From contig NZ_JAJNCU010000003.1 in the NCBI RefSeq assembly GCF_021026095.1, positions 1 to 64,000 of the forward strand: a stretch of 64,000 nucleotides of DNA, given 5' to 3'. The notes below the pieces were generated by a model. That model did not search any database, was not told the DNA's origin, and saw only the letters and a list, made by a program, of their open reading frames with translations. Of the stretch, positions 17,556 to 25,284 are shown one piece after another. The DNA comes from Salinicoccus halitifaciens. GTDB taxonomy: Bacteria; Bacillota; Bacilli; Staphylococcales; Salinicoccaceae. The position numbers were made by a program, and so were the translations under genes. The first letter of the stretch is position 1. Every line of letters begins with the position of its first letter.

Positions 17556-17584
17556 CAAAAAGACCGGGAACTCTGTCCCGGCCT
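17556..17584 (-). terminator. Terminator after the RclA-like gene
   Basis: GCCGGGA and TCCCGGT form the stem, with TTTTTGTG following on the minus strand. Confidence 0.75.
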
Positions 17585-17599
17585 CATTCCAAAAGCACT

Positions 17600-18919
17600 T
17601 TATACATCAAATAAATTATTAAATGACTCCGCCATCGTCGGGTGCGTGTAAATATTGTTCTTCAGAGCGGTGGCGGGGATATCATGGTCGATCGCGAGTT
17701 TCACGATATTGATGATTTCCTCGGAATTCCTGCCATAGAGGCTCGCCCCGAGTATTTTATCGGTCTCTTTGTCCACCACGGCTTTGAAGACGCCCCGCTC
17801 ATCGTCATCCACTTTATGGCGCGGTATCTCCTTGACCGGAAGTTTGCCTTCGGCCACTTCATGCCCTTTCTTCTTCGCCTGTGAAGCGGTCATGCCGACC
17901 CTTGAAAACGGCGGATCGATATAGACGGTATAAGGCACCGCCCCGCGGTTTTCAGTCGTCCGTCCGCCGTCACCCTTCAGCTGACCGTAGACGATCCTGA
18001 AGTCATCATGAGAGATATACGTGAACTGCATCCCGCCTTTGACATCGCCGAGCGCAAAAATATTATCTGCAGTCGTGCGGAGGTGTTCATCCACTTTGAC
18101 CGCACCGTCCTCATCCAGTTCGACATCCGTGTTTTCTAGCCCCAGCCCTTCAGTGTTCGGACTCCGGCCGGTCGCAATGAGCATCGCATCCGCCTTGAAT
18201 GTGCCGTTATCCGTCTCGGCCACCACAGCATCCCCGTCATTATAGACTTTGGATGTTTCTGTATCACTTACGAATTCGATGCCCGCTTCAACCATATCAT
18301 CATAGACCGCCGTCCCGATATCTTTATCTTCCTTGATCAGAACATGCGGAGACCTGTCGATGACTATCACTTTCGTGCCGAGTGCGGTGAACAATGAAAT
18401 GAATTCCAATGCCACATAGCCCGCACCGAGCACGATAAGGGAATCCGGCTGGTCATCAAGCTCCATGATGCCTTCAGAATCAAAGATGTTATTTGTGGTG
18501 TCGATGCCTTCAATGTCCGGTATATTGCTTTTCGCTCCGGTATTGATGACGACCGTTTCCGCGGTGAGTTCATCTATGACCTGATCTTCCTCCACTATTT
18601 CAACCGTTTTATTATCTTTAAAACGTGCAGTGTTCGTATATATATCCACATTTTCGTTGTCTTCCAGTTTTTTACGATTTTTCTCATTTAAATCGTTGAC
18701 CACATTGGTTTTCCGGCTCATTGCCTCCCTGAAATTCCGGCCGCGTCCCGCTTCTTCAATCAATGTCTTTGAGGGGATGCAGGCTGTATTGATGCATGAA
18801 CCACCGTACATTTTAGGGCTCTTTTCTATAAGCGCCACCTTTTGGCCATCTTCACCGAGGGCCCCTGCGAGTGTCTTGCCGCCTTTGCCGAAACCGATGA
18901 TGATAATGTCATAGTCCAT
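17600..18919 (-). CDS. Pyridine nucleotide-disulfide oxidoreductase, RclA-like
   Basis: This 439-residue flavoprotein has an N-terminal FAD-binding loop (IIIGFGKGGKTLAGAL, about residues 6-21) and the redox-active pair GGSCINTACIPSKT (Cys42/Cys47), as in RclA/mercuric-reductase relatives. An NAD(P)-binding loop follows (VLGAGYVALEFISLF, about 164-178), then the second FAD motif ATGRSPNTEGLGLE and the C-terminal dimerisation domain. RclA proteins protect against hypochlorous acid or copper stress in enterobacteria. Here the substrate is unproven. GGGAGG precedes the ATG. It stands alone with a terminator. Confidence 0.83.
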   Translation of the reverse strand: MDYDIIIIGFGKGGKTLAGALGEDGQKVALIEKSPKMYGGSCINTACIPSKTLIEEAGRGRNFREAMSRKTNVVNDLNEKNRKKLEDNENVDIYTNTARFKDNKTVEIVEEDQVIDELTAETVVINTGAKSNIPDIEGIDTTNNIFDSEGIMELDDQPDSLIVLGAGYVALEFISLFTALGTKVIVIDRSPHVLIKEDKDIGTAVYDDMVEAGIEFVSDTETSKVYNDGDAVVAETDNGTFKADAMLIATGRSPNTEGLGLENTDVELDEDGAVKVDEHLRTTADNIFALGDVKGGMQFTYISHDDFRIVYGQLKGDGGRTTENRGAVPYTVYIDPPFSRVGMTASQAKKKGHEVAEGKLPVKEIPRHKVDDDERGVFKAVVDKETDKILGASLYGRNSEEIINIVKLAIDHDIPATALKNNIYTHPTMAESFNNLFDV

Positions 18920-18992
18920 TTAACACCCTCCCGTCATATTCAATATTATATATATTCCCGGTATGGATGAATTGAAACGATATGTACATGCC

Positions 18993-19640
18993 TTACGGCC
19001 AGAGCAGCAACTTTTCCCACCCATCATCCACTCTTACATATTTGAGGCGGGTATGTACGAGGTCTTTACGCGCCTGGAAAAACTCCATTTCCGACGGAAC
19101 CACCTTGTATAACGTCCATGTCTTGAAAGCTTCCGGGTTTTCTTCAACCAGTCTCGCTGCTTCCCGCATTTCCCGCTCCAGTTCCTCCATGCTTCCAAGC
19201 TCAAAGCTTTGCTTTGCGGTCAGCGACAATGCTTTGGAGGCCGGATGACGCCGGATGAAATCATTCCTGTTCACTTCTTCAGGTGCCGCTTCCGCATGCC
19301 CTGTGATGCGGATCTGCCTGCCGACCTCACGCCAGTAAAACGTCATCGCAACACTTTTATTGCTTTCCATATCCTGCCCTTTCCGGCTTTCGGCGTTCGA
19401 ACCGATGATGAAGCCATCATCCTCCATATCCCGAAGATTGACGATCCGTGAGCTTGGCGCCCCTTCCTCATCCACCGTGCTGAACATGAATACACTCGGC
19501 TCCAAAACCCCCGCTTCCACTGCATGCCCGAACCATTCATAAAAAGTCTCGAATGGATCATCCGGTGCTGTCTCCACCTTAAAATCAGGATAGTCGCCTG
19601 CCAGTGCAGGACTTTTATATATCAGTTTTTTAATGTCCAT
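18993..19640 (-). CDS. pdxH: Pyridoxamine 5'-phosphate oxidase
   Basis: This 215-residue FMN-dependent enzyme makes pyridoxal 5'-phosphate from the pyridoxine or pyridoxamine phosphates. It has the split-barrel core with SSRIVNLRDMEDDGFIIGSN (about residues 62-81), SVAMTFYWREVGRQIRITG (about 95-113) and the C-terminal family tail HTRLKYVRVDDGW followed by WEKLLLWP in place of the usual RLAP ending. AGAGGGG precedes the ATG. It lies between the RclA-like gene and the aromatic operon terminator and appears to be a single transcription unit. The altered tail leaves a small chance of a PdxH-like enzyme with other specificity. Confidence 0.8.
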   Translation of the reverse strand: MDIKKLIYKSPALAGDYPDFKVETAPDDPFETFYEWFGHAVEAGVLEPSVFMFSTVDEEGAPSSRIVNLRDMEDDGFIIGSNAESRKGQDMESNKSVAMTFYWREVGRQIRITGHAEAAPEEVNRNDFIRRHPASKALSLTAKQSFELGSMEELEREMREAARLVEENPEAFKTWTLYKVVPSEMEFFQARKDLVHTRLKYVRVDDGWEKLLLWP

Positions 19641-19747
19641 AATAAACCCCTCTCACTTGTAGACACTCCATATAATTATAACTTTACTGACGATAAATTT
19701 GAAAACTTGAGGCCCGGTCTTGTAACTTTTCAAAAGTTTATACATAA

Positions 19748-19783
19748 TAAAAACACCGGACATCTCTATATTGTCCGGTGTTT
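19748..19783 (-). terminator. Terminator of the seven-gene aromatic meta-cleavage operon
   Basis: AACACCGGACA and TGTCCGGTGTT pair around a short A/T loop, followed by TTTTATTA on the minus strand. It lies six bases past the hydratase stop. Confidence 0.85.
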
Positions 19784-19788
19784 AACAA

Positions 19789-20559
19789 TTATTCAACTGT
19801 GACACTGACTTCACCCAGATTTTCGAATACTGCCTTGAACTGATCGCCCTTTTCGACATCCAAGGCTTTCGTCAGTGCACCTGCAAGTATAACCTCGCCC
19901 TTTTTCAGGCCGATGCCATATTCATGCAGCGATTTGGCCAGCCAGACCACGGCTTCCAATGGGTTCCCAAGAACTGCCGAACCATAGCCCTCATCCAGCT
20001 TCTCATTGTTTTTGAACACTTCCATTTTAATTTCAGGCAAATCAATTTCATGTAATTTCTTCCGACCTTCGCCTAAAATCATTCCCGCAGACGAGCCATT
20101 ATCCGAGACGGTATCTTCGAATTTAATCTTCCAGTCTTTTATACGACTGTCTATCACTTCCGCTACAGGCATGACATAGTCGATTGCCTGAGCGACACGT
20201 TCGACCGTGATGTCACCGCCGTCGATATCTTCCTTCAGTTTAAAACCGATTTCGAATTCGACCCTTGGCCATATGAAATCATCTCTGCTGATTGTCGAAT
20301 CATATATCATATCATCGAATATATGGCCGTAGTCCGGCTTGTCGACACCCAGCATTTCCTGCATTGCTTCGCTCGTCAGGCCTATCTTCTTACCTGCAAT
20401 CTCCACCCCGTCGCTCAGACGTTTCCCGACATACGCAAGCTGTACGCCATAGGCTTCCTGTTCGGTCAACTCAGGGTACCGCCCAGTGAGCGCCTCTATC
20501 GGCTTTCTTTCTTTTTCGGATTCATATATTTCTGATCCGAGTTCCTTAACATCCATCAT
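19789..20559 (-). CDS. 2-keto-4-pentenoate hydratase family protein (lower meta-cleavage pathway)
   Basis: This 256-residue FAH-fold enzyme is a paralogue of 3360-4139. Landmarks are IAGKKIGLTSEAMQEMLGVDKPDYG (about residues 54-78), the metal-binding acidic stretch WPRVEFEIGFKL (about 97-108) and LAGALTKALDVEKGDQF near the end. After the C-C hydrolase it would hydrate 2-hydroxypenta-2,4-dienoate (or an alkyl homologue) to 4-hydroxy-2-oxovalerate. It is the last gene of the operon, 12 bases after the FMN adenylyltransferase-like gene. Two adjacent ATGs can use the AAAGGTG site. No aldolase or acetaldehyde dehydrogenase follows, so the last steps must be encoded elsewhere. Confidence 0.8.
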   Translation of the reverse strand: MMDVKELGSEIYESEKERKPIEALTGRYPELTEQEAYGVQLAYVGKRLSDGVEIAGKKIGLTSEAMQEMLGVDKPDYGHIFDDMIYDSTISRDDFIWPRVEFEIGFKLKEDIDGGDITVERVAQAIDYVMPVAEVIDSRIKDWKIKFEDTVSDNGSSAGMILGEGRKKLHEIDLPEIKMEVFKNNEKLDEGYGSAVLGNPLEAVVWLAKSLHEYGIGLKKGEVILAGALTKALDVEKGDQFKAVFENLGEVSVTVE

Positions 20560-20571
20560 CCAGTCACCTTT

Positions 20572-21399
20572 CTAATTTGCCACAAGTTGATATTTTGTAC
20601 TAGATGAAACTTTATCTTTCCAGTCGATACTAATGCTTCTGTGATTTATCTTTTTCATCAGGCACCTGTGCGTGAAATAAAGCTTCTGATCCCCTTTGTC
20701 GATATATATCTGGCTGTCATATTCCACGTCACCGAGGCTGATTGAAACTTCATAAACTCCGTCACCCGGCAGCATATAATAATCTTCCAGATCCATGTAC
20801 CCGTCTTCAATGCTTGCACGTGTACGATATTCCCTGCCAAGCATTTCGGTCAATTCGTCCATTCTGCCCTGTGCGACAGCCTCACGTATTTTCGTGGAAC
20901 TGATCTTTTCGCCTTGGTACTCCACCTTTTCAACTTTGGTCGCTGTAATTTCCTCTCCCGAATCGTTGAAAATAGTATCGATGCTGCCTGCGCCTTTGAA
21001 CCCGTATGAAAAATCGTAACCGGCAACCGCATGCAGCGTACCCAACTTCAATAAATATTCCTGTACATATTCTTCAGGAGGCATTGAAGCGAAAGTCCTG
21101 GTGAAATCAATGATGTATACAGTGTCGACCCCTAATCCTTCAAAAGCATTGATCTTTTCTTCCAATGGAATTAAATAGTCCACTTTGTTCCTGCCGTCTG
21201 ACAGCACTTCTTTTGGATGCGGGAAAAAAGTCATAACGTTGGTGGATACACCTTTTTCCTCCGCAATTTCCCGGGCTGTCCCGATCACTTTCATATGACC
21301 TTTGTGCACACCGTCGAAAAAACCCAGCGCAACGACATTCTCCTCTGCCTGATCCTGCCAATATCCGAGGTTAGATTCATTGATAAAAATGACTTCCAT
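20572..21399 (-). CDS. FAD synthetase (FMN adenylyltransferase) domain protein lacking riboflavin kinase
   Basis: This 275-residue protein has the RibF N-terminal nucleotidyltransferase motifs: GFFDGVHKGH (about residues 26-35), FFPHPKEVL (about 58-66) and SSTKIREAV (about 168-176). The C-terminal part lacks the riboflavin-kinase PTANL motif, and it is shorter than bifunctional RibF (about 310 residues). It probably makes FAD from FMN, or has an altered role. Position between flavin reductase and hydratase genes in an aromatic operon suggests a dedicated flavin supply for the two-component monooxygenase. AAGGAGG precedes the ATG. Confidence 0.72.
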   Translation of the reverse strand: MEVIFINESNLGYWQDQAEENVVALGFFDGVHKGHMKVIGTAREIAEEKGVSTNVMTFFPHPKEVLSDGRNKVDYLIPLEEKINAFEGLGVDTVYIIDFTRTFASMPPEEYVQEYLLKLGTLHAVAGYDFSYGFKGAGSIDTIFNDSGEEITATKVEKVEYQGEKISSTKIREAVAQGRMDELTEMLGREYRTRASIEDGYMDLEDYYMLPGDGVYEVSISLGDVEYDSQIYIDKGDQKLYFTHRCLMKKINHRSISIDWKDKVSSSTKYQLVAN

Positions 21400-21430
21400 C
21401 TTAAACGCCTCCTTTTGAATATAGATCGGC

Positions 21431-21913
21431 TTATCTGACCTCTTCCAGTTCCAGTTCCTTGAGCTCCCTGTACTTGCCGCAGTTGAAGATGAGCGGGTCG
21501 CCGTCGGTCAATGTCAGGTCGTTGACCTTGCCGATGAAGAGGACGTGATCCCCTTCCGTGTGCTCATTGTACACTTCGCATGACAGCTGACATACCGCAT
21601 CGGATACGACCGGCACACCGGCGAGTTCATCGAATTCGTATTTATCCTCGAACTGTTTCTGGCCTGCAAAGCGCATGGATTCCTCCTGCTGCTCACATGA
21701 CAATACATTGACTGAGAACTTGCCGCTCTGTCTGATGCGATCCAGCATCTTCGCCTTGTCCCCGATTGAAATGACGATAAGTTTCGGATCGAGTGAGACG
21801 GACATGAATGCATTGGCCGTCATGCCGTATGCTTCACCATCCACCTCCGTTGCGATTACGTTGACACCTGTAGCAAATTTACCCATTGCGTTTCTGAATT
21901 GACGATCATCCAT
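21431..21913 (-). CDS. Flavin reductase, partner of the two-component monooxygenase (HpaC/HsaB-like)
   Basis: This 160-residue split-barrel flavin reductase opens with the family pattern FRNAMGKFATGVNVIAT (about residues 6-22) and has GMTANAFMSVSLDPKLIVISI (about 30-50) plus the C-terminal HVLFIGKVNDL. It would use NAD(P)H to reduce free flavin, which diffuses to the oxygenase at 25285-26466. GGAGG precedes the ATG. It starts 12 bases after the permease gene. Confidence 0.85.
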   Translation of the reverse strand: MDDRQFRNAMGKFATGVNVIATEVDGEAYGMTANAFMSVSLDPKLIVISIGDKAKMLDRIRQSGKFSVNVLSCEQQEESMRFAGQKQFEDKYEFDELAGVPVVSDAVCQLSCEVYNEHTEGDHVLFIGKVNDLTLTDGDPLIFNCGKYRELKELELEEVR

Positions 21914-21925
21914 GAAAAATTCCTC

Positions 21926-23338
21926 CTATTTTGGTTCTTCACTGATTTTGGTTATGATTGGTTTCGTCGTGCTTTCTGCAGCATTTTCTTCTTCTTTAGA
22001 CTTTTTCTTATCACCCAGCAAGCTTGTCTTCTGAATCAGGAAATAAAGCACAAAACCTGATATTAAGGCAGGAGCCGCACCGTATAATGCCAAAATGATT
22101 GCCATCAGTCCGGCCACGCCCATTTCACTTTCAGTGCTCACCTGCTTCATGCCGATTGTAATACATAAATAGCCGGTCAATATCAGCGTTAATGACAAAG
22201 CGATCGGCAGGAACGGTGCAAAAAAGGATACGATCGGAAGCAGCAGTATTCCTACAGTGAAAGCAATCAGCATCGTATTTGCGCCGGAATAAATGGAGTC
22301 CATCGCTTTCTTGCCGTAAGTATAGCGCTCTGCCACCGAGGCGGTGCCTGCCGTGAATATCGGACCCGACATGCCCGGATGTGGTGCAATCAACGCGTTC
22401 AATAAATTCCTCAGTGCTGTAATCTTATGCAGATTACTGAAGCTGTAAGTAATCTTTTCATCCGGTCTCGCTTTTTCGGCACGCTTCATCAATTGATCCC
22501 CGACGATGATGTCACCATATGCAATGATGTATGCCATTATTGCGATCGGAATAGCTGAAATGAACATATCAATACTGGGAAAACCAATTACGAAAGGTGT
22601 AATCGCCCATACTTCCTGAAAAGCCAGAGGCGTAAGACCCCATTCTATCACCGGCAATTCATACTCCCCGACAACCACTCCCACTACGATAGCTACCAGT
22701 ATAGCCGGTAAAATCCCGTAGTTTGCAATATTTTTTACCCAGTTGTGATTTTTGGTGACCTTCTTAAAGGACATTGAGAACATTATGAACAGGCAAAGTA
22801 CGGCTCCGACTGTTATGGCAACCGGCGTCACAGACATACGTCCCCCCGGTTCAAGTTCCGTCATGATTGCTGCAATACCTGCGCCTATCAATATTCCTGC
22901 CTTCAATGAATTCGGCAGCTTAGCCACAACTTTTTCACCTATACCGCTGAATGCGAACAAGAAATAGATGAGGGCGAGCACTATTTGGACGGCGATTATG
23001 GCATGGACCGCCTCGGTACCTGTTTCGTACCCCTGCAGAAATACCACAATCAGCGGGATGAGTGCAGTGATGAATCCCGAGACGAACGGTACCCCCATCG
23101 AAGATGGCAGCAGCATCAATAATTGGTTGATGACGGTTATCGTCACAGCCGCGCTGAATGATATCCCCATAAAGCTCGTCATGATTTCCACCATGCTCAA
23201 ACCTGCTGTAAATAAAACCAGCCCTTGAAAAAATTCCGCTTTTTCAATCCGGTAATGCAGGAATGGCAATCTGATCTTCAACGATCCGAGCGGCCAATAC
23301 GGCTGTTCTTCACCATCTTTTCTTTTATAGAAGCTCAT
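21926..23338 (-). CDS. NCS2/SLC23-like permease, probably for the aromatic substrate
   Basis: This 470-residue membrane protein has about 12-14 helices. Features such as APHPGMSGPIFTAGTASVAERYTYG (about residues 314-338) and SLKAGILIGAGIAAIMTE (about 143-160) recall the nucleobase/ascorbate (NCS2) transporter fold, but the family call is tentative. It lies inside the meta-cleavage operon between hydrolase and flavin reductase genes, so uptake of the aromatic growth substrate is the natural inference. The tail is charged and cytoplasmic. SulP-type or another permease class remains possible. Confidence 0.6.
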   Translation of the reverse strand: MSFYKRKDGEEQPYWPLGSLKIRLPFLHYRIEKAEFFQGLVLFTAGLSMVEIMTSFMGISFSAAVTITVINQLLMLLPSSMGVPFVSGFITALIPLIVVFLQGYETGTEAVHAIIAVQIVLALIYFLFAFSGIGEKVVAKLPNSLKAGILIGAGIAAIMTELEPGGRMSVTPVAITVGAVLCLFIMFSMSFKKVTKNHNWVKNIANYGILPAILVAIVVGVVVGEYELPVIEWGLTPLAFQEVWAITPFVIGFPSIDMFISAIPIAIMAYIIAYGDIIVGDQLMKRAEKARPDEKITYSFSNLHKITALRNLLNALIAPHPGMSGPIFTAGTASVAERYTYGKKAMDSIYSGANTMLIAFTVGILLLPIVSFFAPFLPIALSLTLILTGYLCITIGMKQVSTESEMGVAGLMAIILALYGAAPALISGFVLYFLIQKTSLLGDKKKSKEEENAAESTTKPIITKISEEPK

Positions 23339-23399
23339 ATCAATTTCCCCCTTGATGATATGGTCTGTATGATGAATTCATCATACAGACCATCCCTCA

Positions 23400-24251
23400 T
23401 TAATCTTTATACGGCTCCAGGAAATCGATGATCACTCTGTTGAATTCCTCGACCTGTTCCCACTGCGGCCAATGACCCGCGTCGTTGATTACAGTAAGCT
23501 CTGCGCCTGGTATCATATCTTTTATAGGGCCAGCCTGTTCTACAGTCGACGTTGGATCATGATCGGTCCAAGCAAGCAGTGTAGGCGCCTGGATTTTTCC
23601 GCACCAGGAAGGGTCCCAGATATATTGCTTTCTTGCTTCAGGTTCCTGCAGATAGACGATGTTATGCACCGCCTTCTGATAGGAAGGTTGAGTGTAGATG
23701 TCATAGCGGACCTGAATCAGTTCATCGGTCACGACACTCTTGTCATACATCAGCCACTCCAGACGTGTCTTCACGTTTTCATAGTTTGCTTCAAGCACCG
23801 CTTTCAAAGTGGATGCCTTCAATCTCTCCATCACTTCAGGATCACTGTTGACGTTACCTGGTGTATTCAGGACCATGGCTTTGACATATTCAGGATGCTC
23901 GGCTGCAAACCATGCCGATACCCATCCGCCAAGTGACTCACCTGATAAGAACACTTTTTCGTAACCCAGTGCATTGATGACATCCAAAAGATGGTCACTG
24001 TAAGTATCGATGCCGTAAGGCTTGTCCGGTTTATCGGTATAGCCGTGTCCCAGCATATCCACAACATAGAGTTTAAAGTGTTCCGCCAGGCCCTTGACGT
24101 TTTTACCATATGCTTCAATATGACCTCCGGTGCCATGCAGCAGAATCAGCGGCTCACCTTCGCCCGCTTCCAGCACACGAGTTTTCACACCGTTGGCATC
24201 CAAATAAAACAACCTGAATTCTGTATCTTGTACTTCTGTCCAAAGTGACAT
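23400..24251 (-). CDS. Alpha/beta hydrolase, meta-cleavage product (C-C bond) hydrolase-like
   Basis: This 283-residue alpha/beta hydrolase has an oxyanion loop LLHGTGGHIEAY (about residues 37-48), nucleophile Ser106 in SGESLGGW, likely acid Asp232 in AWTDHDPTST and His260 in NDAGHWPQW. The fold and motifs match DmpD/TodF/BphD/HsaD enzymes, which hydrolyse the ring-opened 2-hydroxy-6-oxo-dienoate to a carboxylic acid plus 2-hydroxypentadienoate. It directly follows the extradiol dioxygenase gene and precedes uptake and hydratase genes, fitting this step. GGAGG precedes the ATG. Confidence 0.8.
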   Translation of the reverse strand: MSLWTEVQDTEFRLFYLDANGVKTRVLEAGEGEPLILLHGTGGHIEAYGKNVKGLAEHFKLYVVDMLGHGYTDKPDKPYGIDTYSDHLLDVINALGYEKVFLSGESLGGWVSAWFAAEHPEYVKAMVLNTPGNVNSDPEVMERLKASTLKAVLEANYENVKTRLEWLMYDKSVVTDELIQVRYDIYTQPSYQKAVHNIVYLQEPEARKQYIWDPSWCGKIQAPTLLAWTDHDPTSTVEQAGPIKDMIPGAELTVINDAGHWPQWEQVEEFNRVIIDFLEPYKD

Positions 24252-24300
24252 GAATAAATACCTCCACTAAAATTATGTTTTTATAAATTATGTTTATTTT

Positions 24301-25254
24301 TTAATTGTTGACTTTCGAACCTACCCACTCTTTGTTTACAGGAGTGGTCTCAAAGAATGCATCAGGTACAGCCGGACCCCACCACAATCTGCCTTTTTCG
24401 TCATATTCCTCTTTCGTCCAGCCGATCGGCGGAAGATCCTGATCCCGGTTGTAGTCGCCGGAATAGATTTCAATCCTGTGACCGTCCGGGTCGCGTATAT
24501 ATAGGAAGAATGCGTTTGATACGCCGTGACGGCCCGGGCCGTACTCGACGGAATCGCGGTAGCCTGCATCAGCCAGCAGGTCGGCGGTCCTTACAACTGC
24601 TGAGACACCGTCGACGATGTAAGCAATATGGTGAAGCGCGGTTTCTTCCTGTTTAACGAGCGCCACATCATGCGTCGATGTTTTCGCCCTTGTCCATGCA
24701 GCGAATTTTTCATCGCCGTCCTGCACATATTCCGAAATGCTGAAGCCGATCTTCTCCCAGTAGTTCCATGCTTCGTCCACACTTTTCACCCGGAGGTTCA
24801 TATGGTCGATCCGCACCGGAGGGATACCGTTGAAAATGTGTGTGTTACGCATCGGCAACTTTTCCACGCCCGGTTTTCCCTGACCAACATCAATCTGCTG
24901 CATGGAGTGATAGAATTCCACCGGGTGACCACTCGGTTCTGCCACTCGTAACGTTCTGCCTCGTCCTGGATGGACGCCTTCAATCATTTCCGTTTCGATA
25001 CCCATTTCATGATGCAGCGCCTCCAGCTCATCCAGGTATTCTTCACTTGATACCCTCAAGCCGAAGTTGGCCAGTGCAATCTCTTCACTTTCAGTGAGGA
25101 CCAGCGTATGGGTATCAAACTCATCCGTCGCCCGTAAATATAAACTGTTTTCAGTGCGGTCCACCTTGATGAACCCTAAAGTATCCACGTAAAACTTCTC
25201 TGATGCGTCTAAATTTGAAACGTACAATTCGATTTGTCCAAGTCTTAAAATCAT
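24301..25254 (-). CDS. Two-domain extradiol (catechol 2,3-) dioxygenase, HpaD-like
   Basis: This 317-residue type I extradiol dioxygenase matches homoprotocatechuate 2,3-dioxygenase in its C-terminal active site: GPGRHGVSNAFFLYIRDPDGHRIEIY compressed over residues 239-264. By comparison with the Brevibacterium enzyme (numbering from memory) the iron/manganese ligands are His151, His209 and Glu262, and the second-sphere residues His195, His243 and Tyr252 are all kept. The arginine that binds the acetate carboxylate (Arg243 there) is replaced by Tyr238, and a C-C hydrolase rather than a semialdehyde dehydrogenase follows. The substrate is therefore more likely an uncharged alkyl- or aryl-catechol. 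GGGTGGG precedes the ATG. Confidence 0.85.
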   Translation of the reverse strand: MILRLGQIELYVSNLDASEKFYVDTLGFIKVDRTENSLYLRATDEFDTHTLVLTESEEIALANFGLRVSSEEYLDELEALHHEMGIETEMIEGVHPGRGRTLRVAEPSGHPVEFYHSMQQIDVGQGKPGVEKLPMRNTHIFNGIPPVRIDHMNLRVKSVDEAWNYWEKIGFSISEYVQDGDEKFAAWTRAKTSTHDVALVKQEETALHHIAYIVDGVSAVVRTADLLADAGYRDSVEYGPGRHGVSNAFFLYIRDPDGHRIEIYSGDYNRDQDLPPIGWTKEEYDEKGRLWWGPAVPDAFFETTPVNKEWVGSKVNN

Positions 25255-25284
25255 AATTTCCCACCCTTTATCAATATTTAGTTT

